A stretch of 64,000 bases of DNA from WHSW01 sp963740055 (GTDB lineage Bacteria > Actinomycetota > Thermoleophilia > Solirubrobacterales > 70-9), in the NCBI GenBank assembly GCA_963740055.1, contig CAVUCL010000005.1, positions 558,001 through 622,000 of the forward strand, given 5' to 3'. Below are positions 51,855 through 58,743 of this stretch, piece after piece; position 1 is the stretch's first letter, and each line of letters starts with the position of its first letter. The translations under genes and the position numbers were made by a program. The notes beneath the pieces were generated by a model. It ran no database searches. It saw only the letters and a program-made list of their open reading frames with translations, and was not told the DNA's origin.

Positions 51855-53180
51855 GTGGAACGCAAGCGCTACCACGTGACCACGTTCGGCTGTCAGATGA
51901 ACGAGCACGACTCGGAGCGGATCAAGGGGATGCTCGAGTCGCTCGGCTACGACGAGGCCCCCGAGCGCGCCGACGCCGACCTGATCCTGTTCAACACCTG
52001 CTCGATCCGCGAGGCGGCCGACAACCGCTTCATCTCGCACCTCGGCGAGGCAAAGCGACTCAAGTCCGAGCGTCCCGAGCGCGTGGTCGGGGTCGGCGGC
52101 TGCTGGGCTCAGTCGGTCAAGGACGAGGTCTTCGAGCGCTTCCCGTTCGTCGACGTCGCCTTCGGGCCGGGCCAGATCGCCCGCCTGGCGGAGTTCCTCG
52201 CCTCCGACTCGCTCAGCGCCCAGGGCTACTTCGAGTTCGAGGACTTCTCCGGCCACCTGCCGCCGAAGCGCGAGCGCGAGTTCCAGGCCTGGCTTCAGAT
52301 CTCGCAGGGCTGCAACTGCCGCTGCTCGTACTGCATCGTCCCCTCGACCCGCGGCCGCGAGCAGAGCCGCGACCCGGACGAGCTCACGCGCGAGGTCGCC
52401 CGGCTCGCCGCCGAGGGGGTGCGTGAGGTGACGCTGCTGGGCCAGAACGTGAACAGCTACGGCCGCGACCTGCCCGGCGAGCGGCGGACCAGCTTCGCTG
52501 CCCTGCTGGCGCGCGTCGACGCGGTCGACGGGATCGAGCGGATCCGCTACACGAGCCCGCATCCGAAGGACATGCGCGAGGACGTGATCCGCGCCCACGC
52601 CGAGCTGCCGGCGCTTTGCGAGCACATCCACCTGCCGCTGCAATCGGGCTCGAGCCGGGTGCTGAAGGCGATGCGCCGCACCTACGACCGGCGCCGCTAT
52701 CTCGACCGGGTCGCGATGATCCGCGAGCAGGTGCCCGACTGCGCGCTGACGACCGACATCATCGTCGGCTTCCCCGGCGAGACCGAGGCCGACTTCGCCG
52801 AGACGCTCGAGGTGGTCGCCGAGGTCGGCTACGACAGCGCCTTCACCTTCGTCTTCTCGCCTCGGCGCGGGACCGAGGCCGCGACGCTCGGCGACCAGGT
52901 CTCGCACGCCGTCAAGCGCGAGCGGATGGCACGCCTGGTGGACCTGGTCCAGGATCGCGCCCGCGAGCGCGCCCAGCGCTTCGTCGGGCGCACGATGGAG
53001 GTCCTGGTCGAGGGACCGACCCGCCGCGACCCGGCGCGCCTGCGCGGGCGCACGCGCCACAACAAGGCGGTCAACTTCGAGGGCACCGCCTCGCCCGGGG
53101 ACCTGGTCGAGGTCGAGGTCGCGTCGGCCACCTCGCAGACCCTGAGCGGCCACGAGCGCCTGCTCAGCCGGGTCGGCTGA
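51855..53180 (+). CDS. miaB: tRNA-2-methylthio-N6-dimethylallyladenosine synthase
   Basis: Radical-SAM methylthiotransferase acting on position 37 of tRNA after MiaA. UPF0004 domain cysteines occur in T-T-F-G-C-Q-M-N, F-N-T-C-S-I-R-E and V-G-G-C-W-A-Q; the radical-SAM cluster is C-N-C-R-C-S-Y-C; a TRAM domain ends the 441-residue protein. GTG 51855 is preferred on promoter spacing; ATG 51846 would add three residues. miaA follows after 24 bases. Confidence 0.95.
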   Translation: MERKRYHVTTFGCQMNEHDSERIKGMLESLGYDEAPERADADLILFNTCSIREAADNRFISHLGEAKRLKSERPERVVGVGGCWAQSVKDEVFERFPFVDVAFGPGQIARLAEFLASDSLSAQGYFEFEDFSGHLPPKREREFQAWLQISQGCNCRCSYCIVPSTRGREQSRDPDELTREVARLAAEGVREVTLLGQNVNSYGRDLPGERRTSFAALLARVDAVDGIERIRYTSPHPKDMREDVIRAHAELPALCEHIHLPLQSGSSRVLKAMRRTYDRRRYLDRVAMIREQVPDCALTTDIIVGFPGETEADFAETLEVVAEVGYDSAFTFVFSPRRGTEAATLGDQVSHAVKRERMARLVDLVQDRARERAQRFVGRTMEVLVEGPTRRDPARLRGRTRHNKAVNFEGTASPGDLVEVEVASATSQTLSGHERLLSRVG

Positions 53181-53204
53181 GCGCCCGGCGAGCCGCGCGA
53201 GCCG

Positions 53205-54103
53205 ATGGACGTGCTCGCCCTCTTCGGGCCGACCGCGGTCGGCAAGACCGGAGTCGCGATCGCGGTCGCCGAGCGCCTGCGCGATCGTGGCGAGGACCCG
53301 GTGGCGATCTCCTGCGACGCGATCCAGGTCTACCGCGGACTCGAGGTCCTCAGCGGCGCCGCGAGCGCGAGCGAGCTTTCGCGGCTCGAGCATCGCCTGC
53401 TCGGCCTGGTCCCGATCGACGGCGAGTTCTCGGCCGGTCGCTTCGCGGAGCTCGCGCACGCCGAGGTCGACCTGCTGCTCGCCGAACGCAGGCGCCCGAT
53501 CCTCGTCGGCGGGACCGGCCTCTACATGCGCGCGGCGCTCGCCGAGCTTGAGCTGCGCCCGCCGGTGCCTCCACCGTCCGAGCCGAGGTCGACGCCGAGA
53601 TCGAGCAGCGCGGGTCACCGGCGCTGCACGCCGAGCTCTCGGAGGAGCTCGCCGCCGGGGTGCACCCCAACGACGCGAAGCGGATCGCGCGCCTGACCGC
53701 GCTGACAAGGCTCGGGATCGCGCCGCATCCGGCCGGCGCGGCGCTCTGGAGCGAGGGGCTGCGCCACCCGAGCACCCTGGTCGGACTGGTCACCGATCGC
53801 GACGACCTGCGGGCGCGGATCGACGCTCGGGTCGAGGCGATGCTGCGGCTCGGGGCGGTCGAGGAGGTCCGCAGCGCCGACGCCGCGGGCGCCTCGCGCG
53901 GCGCCCGCCAGGCGATCGGCTTCGAGGAGCTGCTCGCCGGCGACAGCGGGGCGATGAAGCGCGCCCAGTGGCGCTACGCGCGCCGGCAGCTGACCTGGAT
54001 GCGGAGAATGGAGGACGTGACGACGATCGACCGCGGCGGGCGTGCGGACGACGACGTCGCGACCGAGGTCGTCGCCGCGCTCGACGAGTCCGAGCGCGGA
54101 TAG
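53205..54103 (+). CDS. miaA: tRNA dimethylallyltransferase (reading frame broken near 53575)
   Basis: Adds the isoprenoid group to A37 of tRNA, the substrate of MiaB. The frame from 53205 gives G-P-T-A-V-G-K-T, D-A-I-Q-V-Y-R-G and V-G-G-T-G-L-Y-M-R-A-A-L. After P-P-V-P-P (about 53573) it turns to nonsense, while V-R-A-E-V-D-A-E-I-E-Q-R-G and H-P-N-D-A-K-R-I-A-R continue in another frame to the TAG at 54101, including the Q-L-T-W-M-R motif. A single missing base in CCACCGTCC repairs it to about 299 residues. Probably a sequence error in a functional gene. Confidence 0.85.
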
Positions 54104-54106
54104 CCT
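54101..54106 (+). promoter_or_regulatory. dapF -10 element, built on the miaA stop
   Basis: TAGCCT; its TAG is the miaA stop. It ends 7 bases before ATG 54114. Confidence 0.5.
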
Positions 54107-54113
54107 GCTGCCG

Positions 54114-54950
54114 ATGCGATTCGAGAAGTGGCAGGCGCTCGGTAACGACTACGTGATCGTCGAGCGCGACCAGCTGCCCTGGGAGCTGAGCGCGGAGCGG
54201 GTCCGCCGGATCTGCGAGCCGCACTTCGGCGTCGGTTCCGACGGCGTGCTCGAGATCGCGCGCAGCGGCGATGAGGGACGGGTGGCGGAGCTGCGGATCT
54301 TCAACCCGGACGGCTCGGAGGCCGAGCTCTCCGGGAACGGCGCCCGCGAGGCGGTGCTCTACCTGCGAGCCGCCGGCTGGACCGATGCCGAGACGTTCAC
54401 CGTGCTCACCAAGGCGGGCGACGTGACCCCGACGATCATCGGCCCTAACCGGGTCTCGATGGCGATCGGCCGCGCCACGGTGAGCTCGCCCGACTATCCC
54501 GGCGGCCCCGCGGACGGGAGCGGCACGCTCGAGGCCGGCGGGCGCTCGTGGCAGTTCCAGCACGTCAACGTCGGCAACCCACAGTGCGTGATCGACGCCG
54601 GCGACGAGCTCGAGCGCCTCGACCTGGCCACGATCGGGCCGCCGATCGAGTCGAACACCGGGCTGTTTCCGAACCGAACCAACGTCTCGTTCACCCGCAC
54701 GCAGGGCTCGCGGGTGCGGGCGCGGATCTTCGAGCGCGGGGTGGGGGAGACGCTCGCTTCCGGCACCGGCGCCGCCGGCGCCGCGGTCGCCGCCTTCCTC
54801 GGCGGGGCCGCGAGCCCGATCACGGTCGAGCTCGACGGCGGCGAGCTCACGGTCGAGCTCACCGGCGAGCTCGACCTGACCCTGATCGGGACCGCGTCGC
54901 GCGTCTACGCCGGCGAGCTCGACCCGGACCTGGTCAGCGAGCTCGGCTAG
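54114..54950 (+). CDS. dapF: Diaminopimelate epimerase-like protein lacking both catalytic cysteines
   Basis: 278-residue DapF fold with its two mirrored halves: F-x-K-W-Q-A-L-G-N-D-Y, F-N-P-D-G-S-E-A-E-L, H-V-N-V-G-N-P-Q and F-E-R-G-V-G-E-T. DapF uses a Cys pair as acid and base. Here both positions are serine: Ser73 in L-S-G-N-G-A-R (E. coli Cys73) and Ser216 in L-A-S-G-T-G-A-A. The rest of the pocket is conserved, so the protein is not obviously decayed. Either serine suffices, the reaction differs, or epimerisation is done elsewhere. Position after miaA is standard for dapF. Confidence 0.85.
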   Translation: MRFEKWQALGNDYVIVERDQLPWELSAERVRRICEPHFGVGSDGVLEIARSGDEGRVAELRIFNPDGSEAELSGNGAREAVLYLRAAGWTDAETFTVLTKAGDVTPTIIGPNRVSMAIGRATVSSPDYPGGPADGSGTLEAGGRSWQFQHVNVGNPQCVIDAGDELERLDLATIGPPIESNTGLFPNRTNVSFTRTQGSRVRARIFERGVGETLASGTGAAGAAVAAFLGGAASPITVELDGGELTVELTGELDLTLIGTASRVYAGELDPDLVSELG

Positions 54951-55510
54951 CGTCGCGCGACGAGCAGCTCCGCCAATCGCGCGGCGACGAAGCCGAAGGC
55001 GAAGTAGAGCGCCGGAAGCCAGAGCGCGACGCCGCCGAGCCCGTCGGCCGTGGGCGCGTAACGAGCGAGCTCGAGCTCGACGATCGCGATCTCCGCCAGC
55101 GGGCCGGCGATCGCGGCGGCGATCCCGCAGGCGAGCGCCGCTCGTCCGCCGCCGAGCCAGCATGCGACGACGACGGCGAGCGCGACCACCAGCGTCGTCG
55201 CCGGTCCCTCGGGCTGCTGGTGGACCAGCGCCGTGGTCGCGTAGATCGCGAGCACGGCGGCGATCGCCGCGAGGCCGGTGCGAGCGTCGAAGCCGGGCCG
55301 CGGAGGTGCGAGACGCAACCGCAACTCGCCCAGCGACGCGGTCGCGAGGCCGACCAGGAGCGGGAACCAGAGCGCGCTCTCCCAGATCAACGGGGTCGCG
55401 TCGTCGAGGTAGACGGTGGTGCCCGACTGCACATGACCGGCGTCGCCGACGAGGCCGCCGAGGGCGCCGACGCCGAACAGGATCGCGAGCTCGCGCAGGG
55501 TCAGGCGCAC
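54947..55510 (-). CDS. INSIG-domain-like membrane protein
   Basis: 187 residues, GTG start, about five or six membrane helices. The N-terminal G-G-L-V-G-D-A-G-H-V-Q-S-G-T-T-V-Y-L followed by F-P-L-L-V-G resembles bacterial proteins annotated with an insulin-induced-protein-like domain; function unknown. It is convergent with dapF, the two stops overlapping by four bases, and divergent from the aminotransferase across only 39 bases. Confidence 0.68.
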   Translation of the reverse strand: MRLTLRELAILFGVGALGGLVGDAGHVQSGTTVYLDDATPLIWESALWFPLLVGLATASLGELRLRLAPPRPGFDARTGLAAIAAVLAIYATTALVHQQPEGPATTLVVALAVVVACWLGGGRAALACGIAAAIAGPLAEIAIVELELARYAPTADGLGGVALWLPALYFAFGFVAARLAELLVARR

Positions 55511-55517
55511 GGATCGC

Positions 55518-55523
55518 AGTATC
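55518..55523 (-). promoter_or_regulatory. -10 element of the INSIG-like gene
   Basis: GATACT on the minus strand ends 7 bases before GTG 55510. Confidence 0.5.
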
Positions 55524-55533
55524 GCGGCTCGGG

Positions 55534-55539
55534 TAGCCT
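55534..55539 (+). promoter_or_regulatory. -10 element of the dapL-type gene
   Basis: TAGCCT ends 10 bases before ATG 55550. Confidence 0.5.
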
Positions 55540-55549
55540 CCGGCGCCCG

Positions 55550-56719
55550 ATGGCGCTCACCGATCCGTCCAAGCGACTCGAGGCGATCCCGCCGTACAAG
55601 TTCGCCGAGCTCGAGCGCACCGTGGCGGCGAAGCAGGAGGCCGGCATCGACGTGATCAGCCTCGGGATCGGCGATCCGGTCGAGCCGACCTACCCGCACA
55701 TCGTCGAGGCGATGCAGGCGGCGGTCGCCGACCCCGGGGCGCATCGCTATCCGTCGAACCGCGGCCGGGCCGAGTTCCGCGACGCGTTCGCGCGCTTCTA
55801 CGACCGCCGCTTCGGGGTCCGGATCGATCCCGAGACCGAGGTCATCCCCGCGATCGGGGCGAAGGAGTGCATCTACAACCTCTGCTTTGCCTTCCTCGAC
55901 CCCGGCGACGTCGCGCTCGCCTCCGATCCGGGCTACCCGGTCTACACCGGCGGGCCGCTGCTCGCGGGCGCCGAGGTCGCGCTGCTGCCGCTCGACCCCG
56001 AGCGCGGGTTCACCCCCGACCTCGGCGCGATCGACGCCGCCGACCTCGATCGGGCGCGGCTGATGTTCCTCAACTACCCGAACAACCCGACCGGCGCCGT
56101 TGTTGCCGACGGCCTGTTCGAGCGCGCGATCGAGCTCGCCCGCGAGCACGAGTTCCTGATCGTCCACGACAACGCCTACTCGGAGACCACTTTCGACGGC
56201 TACGTCGCCCCGAGCTTCCTCGCCACGCCCGGCGCGAAGGAGGTCGGGGTCGAGGTGTTCTCGCTCTCCAAGGGCTTCAACATGACCGGCTGGCGCTGCG
56301 CCGCGATCCTCGGCAATGCCGACGCCGTCTCGGCCTACTGGCGCCTGAAGACGAACGTCGACTCGGGCCTGTTCGAGGCGGTCCAGCTCGCGGGCGCCGC
56401 GGCGCTCGAGGGGCCACAGCGGGCGGTCGCCGAGATGAACGCCATCTATGAGCGGCGGCGCGACCTGGTCGTCGGAGCGCTGCGCGAGATCGGCGTCGAC
56501 GTGACCCCGCCGAAGGGGACGATCTACGTCTGGGCCCCGGTGCCCAGCGGCCACAGCTCGGCCTCGTTCGCCGAGCTGGTGCTCGAGCAGGCCGCGGTGG
56601 TGATCTCGCCGGGCTCGATGTACGGCCCCAGCGGCGAGGGCTTTTTCCGGATCTCGCTGACGACGCCCGACGAGCGGATCGCCGAGGCGGTCGAGCGAAT
56701 GCGCGAGCACCTCACCTGA
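55550..56719 (+). CDS. dapL: LL-diaminopimelate aminotransferase-type class I aminotransferase
   Basis: 389-residue PLP enzyme. R-L-E-A-I-P-P-Y-K-F-A-E-L, I-S-L-G-I-G-D-P-V-E-P-T and H-R-Y-P-S-N-R-G near the N-terminus match the DapL group; N-Y-P-N-N-P-T-G, the PLP lysine in F-S-L-S-K-G-F-N-M-T-G-W-R and the late R-I-S-L-T segment are intact. DapL makes LL-diaminopimelate directly from tetrahydrodipicolinate. With dapA, dapB and dapF in the window this completes a short lysine/peptidoglycan route. Other class I aminotransferases are similar, so specificity is probable, not certain. Confidence 0.8.
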   Translation: MALTDPSKRLEAIPPYKFAELERTVAAKQEAGIDVISLGIGDPVEPTYPHIVEAMQAAVADPGAHRYPSNRGRAEFRDAFARFYDRRFGVRIDPETEVIPAIGAKECIYNLCFAFLDPGDVALASDPGYPVYTGGPLLAGAEVALLPLDPERGFTPDLGAIDAADLDRARLMFLNYPNNPTGAVVADGLFERAIELAREHEFLIVHDNAYSETTFDGYVAPSFLATPGAKEVGVEVFSLSKGFNMTGWRCAAILGNADAVSAYWRLKTNVDSGLFEAVQLAGAAALEGPQRAVAEMNAIYERRRDLVVGALREIGVDVTPPKGTIYVWAPVPSGHSSASFAELVLEQAAVVISPGSMYGPSGEGFFRISLTTPDERIAEAVERMREHLT

Positions 56720-56775
56720 GCGACTCCGCTCGTTGCAGGCGGCACCTGAGCCTGCGATCCAAAGGTGAAGAAAGC

Positions 56776-56793
56776 GTTAGCGATTGCTAATCT
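56776..56793 (+). promoter_or_regulatory. Inverted repeat and -10 element before the DMT transporter gene
   Basis: TTAGC-GATT-GCTAA (56777-56790) overlaps the candidate -10 TAATCT (56788-56793), so a bound repressor would block the promoter. Leader of about 70 bases follows. Confidence 0.4.
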
Positions 56794-56836
56794 GGCGCCC
56801 TCGCGTTTGGCCTTCGCCCTGGCAGGGGAGATTCAA

Positions 56837-56854
56837 GTAAGGCCGCGCCCTTAC
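56837..56854 (+). promoter_or_regulatory. Leader hairpin before the DMT transporter gene
   Basis: GTAAGG and CCTTAC form a 6-bp stem with a CCGCGC loop, ending 15 bases before GTG 56870. No T-run. Possibly controls translation; the rest of 56720-56869 holds nothing else recognisable. Confidence 0.4.
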
Positions 56855-56869
56855 CGATCCAGATAACCA

Positions 56870-57733
56870 GTGACGACTCTCGGCATAGCACTAGCACTCG
56901 CTTGCGCCGCAATGGCGAACCTCGGGATGCTGTTCAAGCACCGGGGCGCCTGCGAGGCACCCGAGATCAGGCTCCGCAGCCCGCTGCGCAGCGCGGTCGC
57001 CCTGTTCTCTTCGAGGTGGTGGACGGTCGGCTTCGCGGTCGCCGCCGGCGCCTGGGTCCTGCACGTCGCCGCGATCGCGGTCGCCCCGCTGTCGCTGGTC
57101 CAGGCGGTGATCGCCGGCGGGCTGGTCCTGATCGCCTATCCCGCGACCCGCTACTTCGGGCACACGCTGACGACCCGCGAGTGGACCGGCCTCGGCCTCG
57201 CCGCCGCCGGGCTCGCGTTCCTCGCGATCACGGTGCCGCACGCGCAGGAGAGCAGCGGCTACTCCGCCGCGACCATGATCGCCTTCGAGTCGGTGACCAT
57301 CGGCGCCGGCTTCGCCCTCTTCGCCTCCGGCGCCCTGCGCCGCGGCACGATCTGTCACGGCGTCGTGCTCGGCCTCTCCTCGGGCCTGCTGATCGGCGTC
57401 TCCAACGTCGCGATCAAGGCGCTCACCGAGGGCATGGCCACCGGGCTCGAATCGCTGCTCAGCCCCTGGACCGCGGTCGCCGTGATCGGCGGGCTCGGCG
57501 CCTTCTTCGCGCTCGCTCGCGGGATGCAGCTCGGCGAGGCGATCCCGGTGATCGCGACCGCGTCGGTCGCCTCCAACTGCTCGGCGATCATCGGCGGGGT
57601 GGTCGTCTTCGGCGACCCGATCGGCTCCGGCCTGGTCGAGGGCCTCGCCCGCGGCCTCGCCTTCGCCGCCGTGATCCTCGCCGCGGCGCTGCTGCCCGCA
57701 CCGCGCAGCCGCCACGCCCCGTTGCCCGCCTAG
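56870..57733 (+). CDS. DMT/NIPA-like transporter
   Basis: 287 residues, nine or ten membrane helices in two related halves, typical of the drug/metabolite transporter superfamily. The start M-T-T-L-G-I-A-L-A-L-A-C-A-A-M-A-N-L-G resembles NIPA-type magnesium-transporter-like members. P-L-S-L-V-Q-A-V-I-A-G-G and the late V-I-A-T-A-S-V-A-S-N are hydrophilic-poor motifs of the family. Substrate unknown. GTG start, no clear ribosome site. Convergent with the epimerase gene ten bases away. Confidence 0.8.
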   Translation: MTTLGIALALACAAMANLGMLFKHRGACEAPEIRLRSPLRSAVALFSSRWWTVGFAVAAGAWVLHVAAIAVAPLSLVQAVIAGGLVLIAYPATRYFGHTLTTREWTGLGLAAAGLAFLAITVPHAQESSGYSAATMIAFESVTIGAGFALFASGALRRGTICHGVVLGLSSGLLIGVSNVAIKALTEGMATGLESLLSPWTAVAVIGGLGAFFALARGMQLGEAIPVIATASVASNCSAIIGGVVVFGDPIGSGLVEGLARGLAFAAVILAAALLPAPRSRHAPLPA

Positions 57734-57743
57734 GGCTCGCGCG

Positions 57744-58721
57744 CTAGAGCTTGCCCTCGGCCGCCAGCGTCTCGCGCAGGCCGGAGTCGAGCCCGCGCGG
57801 CGAGTAGCCGAGCTCGGCGATCGCCTTGTCGTGCTTGGCCCAGAAGGTGACCCCGTCGGCGGATGAGATCAACTCGCTCAGGTTCGGCGGCTGGCCCATC
57901 AGCTTGCCGACCAGCGGCCCGGCCGGCCGCAGCGCCTTGAGCAGGCCGGTGGGCATCGTGCCACGGGGCGGCTTGCGGTCGGCGACCCGAGCCACCGAGT
58001 CGATCAGCTCGCGCATCGTGGTCAGCTCGCCGCCGAGCACGTAGGCCTCGCCGACCTCGCCGCGGTCGAGGGCGAGCAGGATCCCGGCGGCGACGTCGTC
58101 GACGTGGACCATGTTCATGCCCAGGTCGGGGAACGCGATCAGCGGCAGCCGGCCGGCGAGGAAGTCGGAGATCTGCTTGCCGACGGCGGAATGGTCGTCG
58201 GGACCGTAGACGCCACCGGGCTGGACGATGACCGCGGGCAGCCCGTCGGCGATCAGGCGCCGCGCGACCTGGTGCGCCTCGTACTTGGTCTGCTCGTAGT
58301 AGGAGGTGAACTCGGTCCCGGGGTGCTCGTAGGTCTCGTCGACCACCTGCCCGTGCGTGTTGCCGAACGCGGCGACGGTCGAGACGTAGACGATCTTCGG
58401 CGTCTTCGCCTCGAGCGCGGCGCCGAGCACGCGCTCGGTGCCGAGCACGTTCGCCTCGTACATCCGCCGGTGCTCGGAGGCTGGGATCCCGACCTCGTAG
58501 ATCGCGGCGTTGTGGATCGCGGCGTCGCAACCCTCGAGGCCGGCCACGATCGCGGCGTCGTCGGAGAGGTCGCCGACGACCAGCTCGCAGCCGTGCGCCT
58601 CGAGCTCGCGGCCGCGCTCGAGCGAGCGGACCAGGGCGCTGACCTCGTCACCGCGCTCGCGTAGCTCCCGGGCGACGTGACCCCCGATGAACCCGCTGCC
58701 GCCCGTGAGGAAGACCCTCAT
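57744..58721 (-). CDS. NAD-dependent epimerase/dehydratase (extended SDR)
   Basis: 325 residues. N-terminal F-L-T-G-G-S-G-F-I-G-G-H for NAD, S-T-V-A-A-F-G and Y-Y-E-Q-T-K with the catalytic Tyr and Lys, and H-V-D-D-V-A. Closest in style to dihydroflavonol-reductase/sterol-dehydrogenase-like SDRs that act on sugars, hopanoids or ketones. Substrate not determinable. The promoter is shared with hflX. Confidence 0.9.
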   Translation of the reverse strand: MRVFLTGGSGFIGGHVARELRERGDEVSALVRSLERGRELEAHGCELVVGDLSDDAAIVAGLEGCDAAIHNAAIYEVGIPASEHRRMYEANVLGTERVLGAALEAKTPKIVYVSTVAAFGNTHGQVVDETYEHPGTEFTSYYEQTKYEAHQVARRLIADGLPAVIVQPGGVYGPDDHSAVGKQISDFLAGRLPLIAFPDLGMNMVHVDDVAAGILLALDRGEVGEAYVLGGELTTMRELIDSVARVADRKPPRGTMPTGLLKALRPAGPLVGKLMGQPPNLSELISSADGVTFWAKHDKAIAELGYSPRGLDSGLRETLAAEGKL

Positions 58722-58727
58722 CCGAGC

Positions 58728-58737
58728 AGCCTACACT
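58728..58737. promoter_or_regulatory. Bidirectional promoter with overlapping -10 elements
   Basis: AGCCTACACT holds TACACT on the plus strand (58732-58737, 6 bases before hflX ATG 58744) and TAGGCT on the minus strand (58728-58733, 6 bases before the epimerase ATG 58721). The two hexamers share one TA. Both transcripts would be leaderless. Confidence 0.55.
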
Positions 58738-58743
58738 CAGCCC

